DNA of 64,000 nt from Pseudomonas pisciculturae (GCF_015461805.1 NZ_JACVZE010000009.1:124001-188000); one strand, 5' to 3'; shown: positions 25,535 to 34,357, numbered from the stretch's first letter. The notes: generated by a model from the sequence alone, not told the origin. Numbers and translations: made by a program.

Positions 25535-26431
25535 ATGCCTGGCCCACGTCGCTTTCCCTTACCGTTGATCGCCGCTTTTTTTGCGCTGTATGTGATTTGG
25601 GGTTCCACCTACCTGGTGATCCGCATTGGCGTGGAGTATTGGCCGCCGTTGATGTTGGGCGGGATTCGCTTTCTGATGGCCGGTGCGGCGATGTACGTAT
25701 TTTTGCGCTGGCGCGGGGCGCCGGCGCCGACCTGGGAGCAGTGGAAGGCCGCGGCCAAGATCGGCATTTTGCTGCTGACCTTCGGCAACGGCGGCGTGAC
25801 ATTGGCCGAGCACTCCGGGGTGTCGTCCGGTGTGGCCGCGCTGGCGGTTGCGACCGTGCCGTTGTTCACCTTGCTCTGCGGCTATTTCTGGGGGGCGCGT
25901 AATACGCGTCTGGAATGGGCCGGGGTGATTCTGGGGATTGCAGGCATCGCCATGCTCAACATGGGCAGCACCCTGCAATCAAGCCCGACCGGCGCGGCCT
26001 TGCTGCTATTTGCTGCGGCCTCGTGGGCCTTTGGTTCGGTGTGGAGCCGACGCCTGCCGCTGCCCCAGGGCGCCATGGCCAGTGCCGCAGAAATGCTGGT
26101 GGCCGGTGTGACACTGCTGATCGGCAGCGCGCTGAGCGGCGAACGTCTGCACGCCATGCCGCCGATAGAAGGCTGGCTGGCCTTGGCCTACTTGGCGGTA
26201 TTCGGCTCGATCATCGCCTTCAACGCCTATATGTACCTGCTCAAGCACGTGCGCCCGGCGGCGGCGACCAGCTATGCCTACGTCAACCCGGCGGTGGCGG
26301 TGTTGTTGGGTATCGTCTTCGTGGGCGAAACCATTGGTATGGAAGAGGCCTTGGCGATGCTGGTGATCATCAGCGCGGTGCTGTTGATCAGCCTGCCCCA
26401 GTGGCGCAAGCCGAAGCCGGAAATAAGGTAA
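25535..26431 (+). CDS. EamA/DMT family exporter, YedA-like
   Basis: 298-residue membrane protein with ten predicted helices in two EamA repeats (about 12-145 and 155-290), beginning FFALYVIWGSTYLVIRIGVEYWPP, a signature of YedA-type DMT permeases. Probably exports amino acids or other small metabolites. It is divergent from an Lrp-type regulator and 48 bases upstream of rhlE. Confidence 0.9.
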   Translation: MPGPRRFPLPLIAAFFALYVIWGSTYLVIRIGVEYWPPLMLGGIRFLMAGAAMYVFLRWRGAPAPTWEQWKAAAKIGILLLTFGNGGVTLAEHSGVSSGVAALAVATVPLFTLLCGYFWGARNTRLEWAGVILGIAGIAMLNMGSTLQSSPTGAALLLFAAASWAFGSVWSRRLPLPQGAMASAAEMLVAGVTLLIGSALSGERLHAMPPIEGWLALAYLAVFGSIIAFNAYMYLLKHVRPAAATSYAYVNPAVAVLLGIVFVGETIGMEEALAMLVIISAVLLISLPQWRKPKPEIR

Positions 26432-26479
26432 ACTGCGCCCCATTGCGTTCCTTGCGCTGAATTTTCCTACGGTAAACAC

Positions 26480-27814
26480 ATGACTTTCGCCACCCTTGGC
26501 CTGATCGAACCCTTGCTGCGCGCCCTTGAGACGCTTGGCTACCAGACCCCGACGCCGGTGCAGGCGCAAGCCATTCCGGCGGTGCTGGCCGGTCGCGACC
26601 TGATGGCTGCGGCCCAGACCGGCACCGGCAAGACCGCAGGTTTTGCCGTGCCGTTGCTGCAACTGCTGACCATGGAAGGGCCGAAAGTCGCCGCCAACTC
26701 GGCACGCGCGCTGATTCTGTGCCCAACCCGCGAGCTGGCCGAGCAGGTGCACGCCAGCGTCGCCGAGTATGCGCAAAACCTGCCGCTCACCACTTACGCG
26801 GTGTACGGCGGCGTGAGCATCAACCCGCAGATGATGAAGCTGCGCAAGGGCGTCGACATTCTGGTCGCCACGCCGGGTCGCCTGATCGACTTGTTCCGCC
26901 AGAACGCGCTGAAACTCAACCAGCTGCAAACCCTGGTGCTGGACGAAGCCGACCGCATGCTCGACCTGGGCTTCTCGGAAGAGCTGGCAAACATCTACCG
27001 CATGCTGCCGAAAAAGCGCCAGACGCTGCTGTTTTCTGCGACCTTCTCCGATGACATCCGCCAGCTGGCCGGGCAGATGCTCAACGACCCGCTGAGCATC
27101 GAAGTCAGCCCGCGCAACGTCGCCGCCAACACCGTGAAGCAGTGGGTGGTGCCGGTCGACAAAAAGCGCAAGCCGGAGCTGTTTGTGCACCTGATGCGCA
27201 AAGGCCGTTGGAAACAAGTGCTGGTGTTCGCCAAGACCCGTAACGGCGTAGATGCGCTGGTGGATAAGTTGCAGGGCCTGGGCATCAACGCCGATGGCAT
27301 CCACGGCGACAAACCCCAAGCCACGCGCCAGCGTGTGCTGGACCGTTTCAAGTCGAGCGATGTGCAGATCCTGGTCGCCACCGACGTGGCCGCCCGTGGC
27401 CTGGATATCGAAGACCTGCCGCTGGTGGTCAACTTCGACCTGCCAATTGTGGCCGAGGACTACATCCACCGTATCGGCCGTACCGGTCGTGCGGGCAACA
27501 CCGGTGAGGCAATTTCCCTGGTGTGCGCTGATGAAGTGAACATGCTGTCGGCCATCGAGATGTTGACCCGTCAGACGTTGGCTCGCCACATGGAGCAGGA
27601 TTTCGAACCGGAACACCGCGTGCCCGACACCGATGCCAGCGGGCAGGTGGTGAAGAAGCCGAAAAAACCGAAGAAGCCTAAAACGTCCGGCGGTGGCGGT
27701 AAGCGCAACCTGGGCAAGTGGGTGGACAGCGGGGAGTCGGCGCCAGTGGAGCCTTCGATCAAACCGGTGCGCAAGGTGCCGGTGTTTAATACTGGGCCGC
27801 GTAAGAAGAAGTGA
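26480..27814 (+). CDS. rhlE: DEAD-box RNA helicase RhlE
   Basis: 444-residue ATP-dependent RNA helicase. Motifs: Q motif GYQTPTPVQAQAIP, AAQTGTGKT, PTRELAEQ, VLDEADRMLDLGF, SATFS, ATDVAARGLDIEDLP and HRIGRTGRAG. The C-terminal tail is basic and low in complexity (KKPKKPKKPKTSGGGGKR), typical of RhlE proteins, which help ribosome assembly and RNA decay. A REP pair follows the stop. Confidence 0.94.
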   Translation: MTFATLGLIEPLLRALETLGYQTPTPVQAQAIPAVLAGRDLMAAAQTGTGKTAGFAVPLLQLLTMEGPKVAANSARALILCPTRELAEQVHASVAEYAQNLPLTTYAVYGGVSINPQMMKLRKGVDILVATPGRLIDLFRQNALKLNQLQTLVLDEADRMLDLGFSEELANIYRMLPKKRQTLLFSATFSDDIRQLAGQMLNDPLSIEVSPRNVAANTVKQWVVPVDKKRKPELFVHLMRKGRWKQVLVFAKTRNGVDALVDKLQGLGINADGIHGDKPQATRQRVLDRFKSSDVQILVATDVAARGLDIEDLPLVVNFDLPIVAEDYIHRIGRTGRAGNTGEAISLVCADEVNMLSAIEMLTRQTLARHMEQDFEPEHRVPDTDASGQVVKKPKKPKKPKTSGGGGKRNLGKWVDSGESAPVEPSIKPVRKVPVFNTGPRKKK

Positions 27815-27838
27815 TGTTGCGGTGGGGCTGATGGCCCC

Positions 27839-27909
27839 ATCGGGGGCAAGCCCCCTCCCACATTTGAAGGTATTCACAAATCAAGTGTGGGAGGGGGCTT
27901 GCCCCCGAT
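27839..27909. repeat. outward-facing REP pair (gggggcttgcccccgat type)
   Basis: atcgggggcaagccccctcc... (27839-27862) precedes tgtgggagggggcttgcccc... (27886-27909). The two repeats are in the opposite relative order to normal REPINs, with their tgtggg ends facing inward over a 23-base spacer. The pair lies between the convergent rhlE and flavoprotein genes. Confidence 0.93.
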
Positions 27910-27934
27910 GGCGGCCTTGAATCCAACAAAGATC

Positions 27935-29161
27935 TCAGCCTTTAAGCCACTCCAGCATCCCCCGCCCAGCCGCCCGCCCACTGGCAAAACACCCGGTCAG
28001 CAAGTAGCCCCCGGTCGGCGCCTCCCAATCCAGCATCTCCCCCGCACAAAACACCCCCGGCAATTGCTTGAGCATCAAGCGTTCATCCAGCGCCTCAAAT
28101 GGCACGCCGCCCGCGGTACTGATCGCCTCATCCATCGGCCGGGTTTTCACCAGGGTCAGGGGCAGCGCCTTGATATCCACCGCCAGTTGCGCCGGATCGT
28201 TGAAATGTTCAGCCGGTGCCAACTCACGCAACAGCGCCGCCTTCACCCCATCCAACCCCAATTGACTGTGCAAGTGCTTGCTCATCGAGCGTGAGCCCCG
28301 TGGCTTGGCCAAGGCAGCCTGGATTTTGTCCACAGGCTTGCTCGGCAACAGGTCGATATGCACCGCGGCCGAACCGGTTTGGTTGATCGCTTCACGAATC
28401 GGCGCCGACAGTGCGTAGATCAGGCTGCCTTCGATGCCGGTGGCGGTGATCACGCATTCGCCCAGGCGCGGTTTGTCGTCGCCCAGACCGATCGCCGCAT
28501 TTTTCAGGGGGGCACCGGCGAATTTGCTGACCATCAATTCACTCCAGCCCGACACCTCAAAACCGCAATTGCTTGGTTGCAGCGGGGCGCAGGGCACGCC
28601 TCGGTCTTCCAGCGACTTGAGCCAAGCGCCGTCGGAACCCAAGCGCGACCAACTGCCGCCGCCGAGGGCCAGCAGGACTGCATCACTGCGGACGGTTTTT
28701 TCGCCGTCCGGGCTGTGGATAAGTAAATCACCCTGCGCATTCCAGCCTGCCCAACGATGCCGGGTGTGGATAACCACGCCTTGGTCCCGCAAACGCTTGA
28801 GCCAGGCGCGCAGCAGGGGAGCGGCTTTCATATCGGTCGGAAACACGCGGCCAGAGGTGCCGACAAAGGTTTCGATGCCCAGCCCATGTATCCATTCGCA
28901 CAACGCTTCGGCGCCAAACCCCCGCAGCAACGGCGCCATGTGCGGTGCACGTTCGGCGTAGCGCGACAAGAACGCCGGGTAGGCTTCGGAGTGTGTGATG
29001 TTCATGCCGCCCACGCCCGCCAGCAGGAATTTGCGCCCCACCGAAGGCATGCCGTCGTACAGGTCCACCCGCACGCCCGCCTGGCTCAGGACTTCGGCGG
29101 CCATCAGCCCGGCGGGGCCGCCGCCGATGATGGTGACGTGGTGAGCAGTGGTCTGGGGCAT
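27935..29161 (-). CDS. BaiN/HI0933-like flavoprotein (TIGR03862 type)
   Basis: 408-residue FAD-binding protein of the HI0933/BaiN family. The Rossmann motif is VTIIGGGPAGLMAAEVLSQ at the N-terminus, followed by VGRKFLLAGVGGMNITHSE, LALGGGSWSRLGSDG, and the C-terminal FAD motif GVFCAGEMLDWEAPTGGYLLTGCFASGRAAG. Biochemical substrates of this subgroup are unknown. It stands alone on the minus strand. Confidence 0.87.
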   Translation of the reverse strand: MPQTTAHHVTIIGGGPAGLMAAEVLSQAGVRVDLYDGMPSVGRKFLLAGVGGMNITHSEAYPAFLSRYAERAPHMAPLLRGFGAEALCEWIHGLGIETFVGTSGRVFPTDMKAAPLLRAWLKRLRDQGVVIHTRHRWAGWNAQGDLLIHSPDGEKTVRSDAVLLALGGGSWSRLGSDGAWLKSLEDRGVPCAPLQPSNCGFEVSGWSELMVSKFAGAPLKNAAIGLGDDKPRLGECVITATGIEGSLIYALSAPIREAINQTGSAAVHIDLLPSKPVDKIQAALAKPRGSRSMSKHLHSQLGLDGVKAALLRELAPAEHFNDPAQLAVDIKALPLTLVKTRPMDEAISTAGGVPFEALDERLMLKQLPGVFCAGEMLDWEAPTGGYLLTGCFASGRAAGRGMLEWLKG

Positions 29162-29253
29162 GGCGAGGGCTACGGTCGAATAAACAGGGCGAGCATTCTA
29201 CCCGACGAGAGCGCAAACGCCTGATCAAAAAACGTACAACTTCCTACAGACCA

Positions 29254-29330
29254 TGTGGGTGTTGCCTCTTGGACGCTTACGCTCAAGTTATCCACAGGCC
29301 GTTCCACAGGCATTGTGGGTAACACCCACA
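29254..29330. repeat. separated inverted repeat upstream of the flavoprotein gene
   Basis: tgtgggtgttgcc (29254-29266) and ggtaacacccaca (29318-29330) are 13-base arms with one mismatch, 51 bases apart. The second copy is itself nearly palindromic (tgtgggtaacacccaca, 29314-29330). A perfect DnaA-box-like ttatccaca lies at 29288-29296. Possible operator region, or 3' hairpin of the deacetylase transcript. Confidence 0.55.
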
Positions 29331-29332
29331 GC

Positions 29333-30253
29333 TCAATGACAGCCTGATGACGCCCACACCCGCTGCGCGCTGTGGTGCAGGATGCCATGGCGGCGGGCGA
29401 GGGCCGGTCGGTCTTTGCTGTAACCGCCGCCAATCACGCCCATCACCGGGATGTCGCGGCCCAGGCAGTGACGCATCACGCGTTCGTCGCGGTCGGCCAC
29501 ACCTTGGTCGGTCAGCTTGAGGTAACCGAGCGCGTCATCTTTGTGCACATCGACGCCGGCGTCGTACAGCACCAGGTCGGGTTGGTAGAGCGGCAGCAGG
29601 TAGTTGAGGGCGTCGTCCACCACCTTGAGGTAGTCGGCATCGCCCATGCCCATGGGCAGTGGGATGTCCCAGTCGCTCTGGGCCTTGCGGGCGGGGAAGT
29701 TTTTCTCGCAGTGCAGCGACACGGTGATGGCGTCGGGCGTGTCGTGCAGGATACGTGCAGTGCCGTCGCCTTGATGCACGTCGCAGTCGAAGATCAGCAC
29801 GCGGTTGACCCGGCCGCTGGCCAGCAGGTAATGACTGATCACCGCCAGGTCATTGAAGATGCAAAAGCCGGCCGGGTAATCGTAGTGGGCGTGATGGGTG
29901 CCGCCCGCCAGGTGGCAGGCCAAGCCGTGTTCCAGCGCCTGTTCGGCGGCCAGGATCGAGCCGCCCACAGCACGCACAGTGCGCCGGGCCAGGGCTTCGT
30001 TCCACGGCAGGCCGAGACGGCGCTGGTCTTCGCGGGACAATTCGCCGCCCATGTAGCGCTCGATGTAGCCGGGGTCGTGGGCCAGGGCCAGAATCTCGGG
30101 CGGGCACACCTGCGGTCGCAGCAGTTGGCTGTCTTCGGTCAGCCCGCTGGACACCAAGTGGTCACGCAACAGGCGGAACTTGTCCATGGGGAAGCGATGG
30201 TCCGCCGGGAACTCAGGGCTGTAGTCATCGTGGTAGATCAGTGGCAAAGGCAT
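29333..30253 (-). CDS. histone-deacetylase-like amidohydrolase
   Basis: 306-residue member of the arginase/deacetylase superfamily. Zinc-site and catalytic signatures are GGTHHAHYDYPAGFCIFND, IFDCDVHQGDGTA and LVLYDAGVDVHKDDALG, with a C-terminal VIGGGYSKD. Bacterial members deacetylate acetyl-lysine, polyamines or acetoin-pathway substrates; which applies here is unclear. The ATG at 30253 gives MPLPLIYHDDYSPEFP, the family start. Divergent from the GNAT gene, so acetylation and deacetylation genes sit back to back. Confidence 0.9.
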   Translation of the reverse strand: MPLPLIYHDDYSPEFPADHRFPMDKFRLLRDHLVSSGLTEDSQLLRPQVCPPEILALAHDPGYIERYMGGELSREDQRRLGLPWNEALARRTVRAVGGSILAAEQALEHGLACHLAGGTHHAHYDYPAGFCIFNDLAVISHYLLASGRVNRVLIFDCDVHQGDGTARILHDTPDAITVSLHCEKNFPARKAQSDWDIPLPMGMGDADYLKVVDDALNYLLPLYQPDLVLYDAGVDVHKDDALGYLKLTDQGVADRDERVMRHCLGRDIPVMGVIGGGYSKDRPALARRHGILHHSAQRVWASSGCH

Positions 30254-30328
30254 GGGATTTTCTGACGGGAACCTGCGACGCATCTTACCCGCGTTGTACA
30301 CTCACGCACATGGCAAGGGAGGGGACCC

Positions 30329-30898
30329 ATGGAGCCGATACTGGAACTTGAAAGCGCACGTCTGGTGCTGCGCCAATGGCGTGACAGCGACTTGCCGGAA
30401 TTTGCACGCATGTGCGCCGACCCGCAGGTGATGCGCTATTTCCCGGCCAAGTTGAGCCACCTGGAGAGTGCTGCGTTGATCGGCCGCATTCGCGGGCACT
30501 TCGCCGAGTACGGTTTTGGCTTGTGGGCGTTGGAGCGCAAGGACACTGGCGAATTTATCGGCCTGACCGGCTTGCAGCATGTCAGCTTCGACGCAGCCTT
30601 CACCCCTGCGGTGGAAATCGGCTGGCGCCTGGCCCGCGAGCACTGGGGCCTGGGGTACGCCAGCGAGGCGGCCTGGACGGCATTACGCTGTGGTTTTGAC
30701 CGCGCGCAGTTGGATGAAATTGTCGCCTTCACCACCGAGGCCAATCTGCCATCACAAAAAGTCATGCAGGCCATCGGTATGCATTACGATCCCCAGGCAG
30801 ATTTTGAACACCCCAAGGTCGCAGCCGATGACCCGCTGCGCCATCATGTTTTGTATTGCATCACCCGCGCCCAATGGTTGGACACGCTGCACGGATAA
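30329..30898 (+). CDS. GNAT family N-acetyltransferase (RimJ/RimL type)
   Basis: 189-residue acetyltransferase_3-type GNAT. It starts MEPILELESARLVLRQWRDSD and has the acetyl-CoA-binding region VEIGWRLAREHWGLGYASEAAW and the C-terminal NLPSQKVMQAIGM. The substrate is unknown; relatives acetylate protein N-termini or small molecules. A strong GGGAGGGG lies upstream of the ATG. It is followed 37 bases later by tesB in the same direction. Confidence 0.9.
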   Translation: MEPILELESARLVLRQWRDSDLPEFARMCADPQVMRYFPAKLSHLESAALIGRIRGHFAEYGFGLWALERKDTGEFIGLTGLQHVSFDAAFTPAVEIGWRLAREHWGLGYASEAAWTALRCGFDRAQLDEIVAFTTEANLPSQKVMQAIGMHYDPQADFEHPKVAADDPLRHHVLYCITRAQWLDTLHG

Positions 30899-30935
30899 GC
30901 AGCCCGGAATGCCCCATAGATTTAGGAGTTGCTCT

Positions 30936-31805
30936 ATGAGCCAAGTATTGGAAGATCTGGTTGACCTGCTGACCCTGGAGCCGATCGAGGAAAACCTCTT
31001 TCGCGGCCGCAGTCAGGACCTGGGTTTTCGCCAACTGTTCGGCGGCCAGGTGCTTGGCCAGTCGCTGTCGGCCGCCAGCCAGACCGTAGAAGAAGCGCGG
31101 CACGTGCATTCCCTGCACGGTTATTTCCTGCGCCCTGGCGATGCGGCGTTGCCGGTGGTGTATTCGGTGGACCGCGTGCGTGACGGCGGCAGTTTCAGCA
31201 CGCGCCGCGTGACGGCGATTCAGAAGGGCCACCCGATCTTCACCTGCACCACGTCGTTTCAATACGACGAGCAAGGGTTTGACCACCAGACCACCATGCC
31301 CGTGGTGGTCGGCCCGGAAAACCTGCCCTCGGAGCTGGAACTGACCCAGCAGCGCGCGCACCTGATTCCCGAGCATATGCGCGACAAGCTGCTGTGCCCC
31401 AAACCGATCGAAGTGCGCCCGGTGACCGAAAAAGACCCGTTCAACCCGCAGCCGTCCGACCCGGTCAAGTACGTGTGGTTTCGTGCTGACGGCGCGCTGG
31501 CCGACACGCCTGCGTTGCATAAATACCTGCTGGCCTACGCCTCCGACTTCGGCTTGTTGACCACCTCGCTGCTGCCCCATGGCAAGACCGTGTGGCAAAA
31601 AGATATGCAGGTCGCCAGCCTCGACCATGCACTGTGGTTCCACGCCGACCTGCGCGCCGACGACTGGTTGCTGTACGCCATGGACAGCCCGTGGGCCGGC
31701 AATTCCCGTGGGTTTTCCCGTGGCAGCGTGTACAACCGCGCCGGGCAACTGGTGGCCTCGGTGACCCAGGAAGGCTTGATCCGTCATCGCAAGGATTGGG
31801 CATGA
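30936..31805 (+). CDS. tesB: acyl-CoA thioesterase II TesB
   Basis: 289-residue double-hotdog thioesterase releasing free fatty acids from acyl-CoA. The catalytic triad region is recognisable (Asp in SLDHALWFHADLRADDWLLY, with GGSFSTRRV and FGGQVLGQSLSAA). AGGAG lies nine bases before the ATG at 30936; a longer open frame running back into the GNAT gene is an overlap artefact. The stop overlaps the HAD phosphatase start (ATGA), indicating translational coupling. Confidence 0.95.
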   Translation: MSQVLEDLVDLLTLEPIEENLFRGRSQDLGFRQLFGGQVLGQSLSAASQTVEEARHVHSLHGYFLRPGDAALPVVYSVDRVRDGGSFSTRRVTAIQKGHPIFTCTTSFQYDEQGFDHQTTMPVVVGPENLPSELELTQQRAHLIPEHMRDKLLCPKPIEVRPVTEKDPFNPQPSDPVKYVWFRADGALADTPALHKYLLAYASDFGLLTTSLLPHGKTVWQKDMQVASLDHALWFHADLRADDWLLYAMDSPWAGNSRGFSRGSVYNRAGQLVASVTQEGLIRHRKDWA

Positions 31806-32401
31806 GCCTGACCGACGTTAAACATTGGGTATTTGACATGGACGGCACCCTCACGGTTGCCGTGCATGACTTTGCGGCGATTCGCGTGGCGCTGGAGATT
31901 CCACCCGAGGATGACATCCTCACCCATCTGGCGGCGCTGCCGGCGGACGTGGCGGCGGCCAAGCATGCGTGGTTGCTGGAGCATGAGCGCGAGTTGGCGC
32001 TGGGCTCGGTCGCCGCCGAAGGCGCGGTGGAACTGGTACGTGAGCTGGCCGCACGGGGTTATCGCTTGGGTATCCTGACCCGCAATGCGCGGGAGTTGGC
32101 CCACGTGACCCTGCAAGCGATTGGCCTGGCGGACTGCTTTGCCGTCGAGGATGTGTTGGGCCGTGATGATGCGCAGCCCAAGCCCGACCCGGATGGGCTG
32201 CAGAAACTGGCAGCGGCGTGGGATGTGGCGCCGAGCGAGATGGTGATGGTCGGCGATTACCGCTTTGACCTGGATTGCGGCCGGGCGGCGGGGGCGCGGA
32301 CGGTGTTGGTCAACTTGCCGCAGAACCCGTGGCCGGAGTTGGCGGATTGGCATGCCGAGGACTGCTCGGTGCTGCGTCGGATGATCCAGCCCAATCAGTG
32401 A
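31802..32401 (+). CDS. HAD-superfamily hydrolase (phosphoglycolate phosphatase-like)
   Basis: 199-residue HAD-IA phosphatase. Motif I is VFDMDGTLT with the nucleophile Asp, motif II ILTRNAR, motif III Lys in AQPKPDPDGL, and motif IV GDYRFDLDCGRAAGA. It has a small helical cap (residues about 20-80). The substrate is unknown. It overlaps tesB by four bases. A collapsed REP hairpin with a T tract follows the stop and may serve as its terminator. Confidence 0.88.
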   Translation: MSLTDVKHWVFDMDGTLTVAVHDFAAIRVALEIPPEDDILTHLAALPADVAAAKHAWLLEHERELALGSVAAEGAVELVRELAARGYRLGILTRNARELAHVTLQAIGLADCFAVEDVLGRDDAQPKPDPDGLQKLAAAWDVAPSEMVMVGDYRFDLDCGRAAGARTVLVNLPQNPWPELADWHAEDCSVLRRMIQPNQ

Positions 32402-32409
32402 AGATCAAA

Positions 32410-32440
32410 TGTGGGAGGGGGCAAGCCCCCTCCCACATTT
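32410..32440 (+). terminator. collapsed REP hairpin acting as a terminator
   Basis: tgtgggaggggg-caag-ccccctcccaca is a perfect 12-bp stem with a 4-base loop, followed by tttt. It looks like a REPIN whose whole centre has been deleted, leaving only the outer arms. It starts 9 bases after the HAD gene stop. Confidence 0.75.
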
Positions 32441-32460
32441 TGAGCCGGTTTCTTCAGGGA

Positions 32461-33435
32461 TTACTGGGGAAACAACACCTTCTGCCCCTCAGGCGACGTA
32501 AACATCCCATCCCCGTTATGCCCCACCCCCGGCACTTCCACCAACCTCTGCCCCAACTGCGGATGCCGCTGCTTGAGGTAGTCAAAATAGTTGTGCCCAC
32601 GAATCAGCCGATACGCGCCTTGAGTCTCTGCCTCACAGCCTTTATCCAGCGCGTGATGATTCGGGTCGGTGTCCTGTTGGCCCAGCAAATAAGTGATGTC
32701 GTGTGACACATACGCCTGCTCAAGCTGCGCCGGGCTCTGGCCTTTGGCGTAAGCGGGCAGGTTGTTCAGGCCATATTTCCAGTCGTTGAAACTGGGGCAG
32801 GTGGCCGCGTCGAACTTCACCGGGCGCTGCGGGGTGAAGTAGGCGTACGACGAGGGGTTTGCCACCACATACCGCAGGCCAATGCCTTCGCTTTGCAGCT
32901 TGGGATGCTCGTGGCTGGTGAGGGCAAAGCGCTGCACCACCTGGCCACCCCCGGAATGCCCAGCCACCACGATTTCTTTCAACGCCGGGAACAGCTTGCG
33001 GTTGCCCAGGTGCTTGATGATTTGATCAAGGGCACCGTAGGAACTGATGTGGCCCGGGCCGGTGGAGGGCTCGCCGGCCATCCAGCCGTTGTCGGTCCAG
33101 CGCAGCAACTGATTGTCCAGATGCTCGTGCTTTGCATCCGCCTCAATCAGAAACCTTGGCGCGATCACCAGGGTGTTGGCTGCTTGCCCGGCATTCTGCG
33201 CAGCCTTTTCGCCGCTTTCCAGATAGGTCTGCGCGTCGCGTAGGCGACCATGCACGATGATCAACGCCCGTGTGACGTTGGGCAGTGGCTGGCGCCAGTC
33301 CTGGCTCAACCCCAGGCTGAGATCGCCAGCCTTGAGGGGGAAGCGATCGAGACCGGTTTCGTTAACGTGGTGCCCGCCGGCCAAGGCGGAGCCGGTGACC
33401 AGCAAGCCCAGCAACAACCCCAATCGTTTCTTCAT
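32461..33435 (-). CDS. secreted alpha/beta hydrolase
   Basis: 324-residue protein with a signal peptide (MKKRLGLLLGLLVTGSALAGG) and alpha/beta-hydrolase features: IIVHGRLRDA, nucleophile elbow IVVAGHSGGGQVVQRF, and C-terminal His in VEVPGVGHNGDGMF. Two or three cysteines in the mature part may form a disulfide. The substrate is unknown. Its ATG directly abuts the stop of the upstream YpfJ metallopeptidase gene (TAAATG), so the two are translationally coupled. Confidence 0.85.
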   Translation of the reverse strand: MKKRLGLLLGLLVTGSALAGGHHVNETGLDRFPLKAGDLSLGLSQDWRQPLPNVTRALIIVHGRLRDAQTYLESGEKAAQNAGQAANTLVIAPRFLIEADAKHEHLDNQLLRWTDNGWMAGEPSTGPGHISSYGALDQIIKHLGNRKLFPALKEIVVAGHSGGGQVVQRFALTSHEHPKLQSEGIGLRYVVANPSSYAYFTPQRPVKFDAATCPSFNDWKYGLNNLPAYAKGQSPAQLEQAYVSHDITYLLGQQDTDPNHHALDKGCEAETQGAYRLIRGHNYFDYLKQRHPQLGQRLVEVPGVGHNGDGMFTSPEGQKVLFPQ

Positions 33436-34320
33436 TTAAAGGCTCTTGGCGGAAAAGGTGTCGCATTGAGTGATCTGGCCCTGGGCGAAGCCGGTCTTGA
33501 ACCAGCGCACGCGTTGCGCCGAGGTGCCGTGGGTAAACGAGTCTGGCACGACGCGGCCTTGACCCTGTTGTTGCAAACGGTCATCGCCGATGGCGTTGGC
33601 CGCATTCAGTGCCTCTTCAATGTCGCCGGGCTCCAACCAGTTCAGGCGCTTTTGCGCGCGGTTGGCCCACACACCCGCGAAACAGTCGGCTTGCAGTTCC
33701 TGGCGTACCAACAGGCCGCCGTCGCCTTGCATCTGCCGGCCTTGCTGGCGCGCCGCCTGGATTTTCGACGAGATACCCAACAGCGTCTGCACGTGGTGCC
33801 CGACTTCGTGGGCGATCACATACGCCTGGGCGAAATCGCCGGCGGCCTGGAAGCGCTGGGACATTTCCCGGAAGAAATCCAGGTCCAGGTACACCTGCTG
33901 GTCGGCCGGGCAATAAAACGGGCCGCTGGCCGAGGTAGCGCCACCGCAGGCGGAATTCACGCGGCCACGGAACAGAATCAGTTTCGGGTTCTTGTAGGCC
34001 AGGCCGTTTTCCTGGAACACCTGGGCCCAGGTGTCTTCGGTATCGCCGAGCACCGCGCGCACGAAATCCGCTTGTTCGTCGTTGGCTGGTGGTGCCTGGC
34101 GGGTCTGGGTACTGACGGACGGTGCCTGCTCCATCTGGCCGGTGAGCTGGCCGAGAATCTGCAGCGGGTCTTGGCCGGTGATCCAGCCAATGCCGACGAT
34201 CAGCAAAATCGCCCCCAGGCTCAGGCCCTTGCCGCCGCCAAAGCGCATGCCACCACCACCGCCGCCGCCATCGCGGGCATCCACCACGTTGTCACTGCGT
34301 CGGCCTTTTTTCCATAGCAT
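33436..34320 (-). CDS. YpfJ-type neutral zinc metallopeptidase
   Basis: 294-residue predicted zinc peptidase of the YpfJ family. A Gly-rich N-terminus (DGGGGGGGMRFGGGKG) precedes one transmembrane helix (LSLGAILLIVGIGWITG), then the catalytic domain with the HExxH motif VIAHEVGHHVQTLLG and conserved QADCFAGVWAN. It is anchored in the inner membrane with the peptidase domain probably outside. Substrates are unknown. It lies between a lipoprotein gene upstream and a secreted hydrolase coupled downstream. Confidence 0.92.
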   Translation of the reverse strand: MLWKKGRRSDNVVDARDGGGGGGGMRFGGGKGLSLGAILLIVGIGWITGQDPLQILGQLTGQMEQAPSVSTQTRQAPPANDEQADFVRAVLGDTEDTWAQVFQENGLAYKNPKLILFRGRVNSACGGATSASGPFYCPADQQVYLDLDFFREMSQRFQAAGDFAQAYVIAHEVGHHVQTLLGISSKIQAARQQGRQMQGDGGLLVRQELQADCFAGVWANRAQKRLNWLEPGDIEEALNAANAIGDDRLQQQGQGRVVPDSFTHGTSAQRVRWFKTGFAQGQITQCDTFSAKSL

Positions 34321-34357
34321 GGGGGCGGTCCTCTTGATGTGCGTTCTGTGTCGTGTA

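Noticed and set aside
29288..29296. DnaA box ttatccaca as a sign of a replication origin
   Set aside because: There is a single perfect box, no AT-rich unwinding region, and no dnaA/dnaN/gidA neighbours.
30579..31805. Extended TesB start inside the GNAT gene (408 codons)
   Set aside because: The extra N-terminal 119 codons are an out-of-frame reading of the GNAT gene. The ATG at 30936 has a good AGGAG and gives the normal TesB length.
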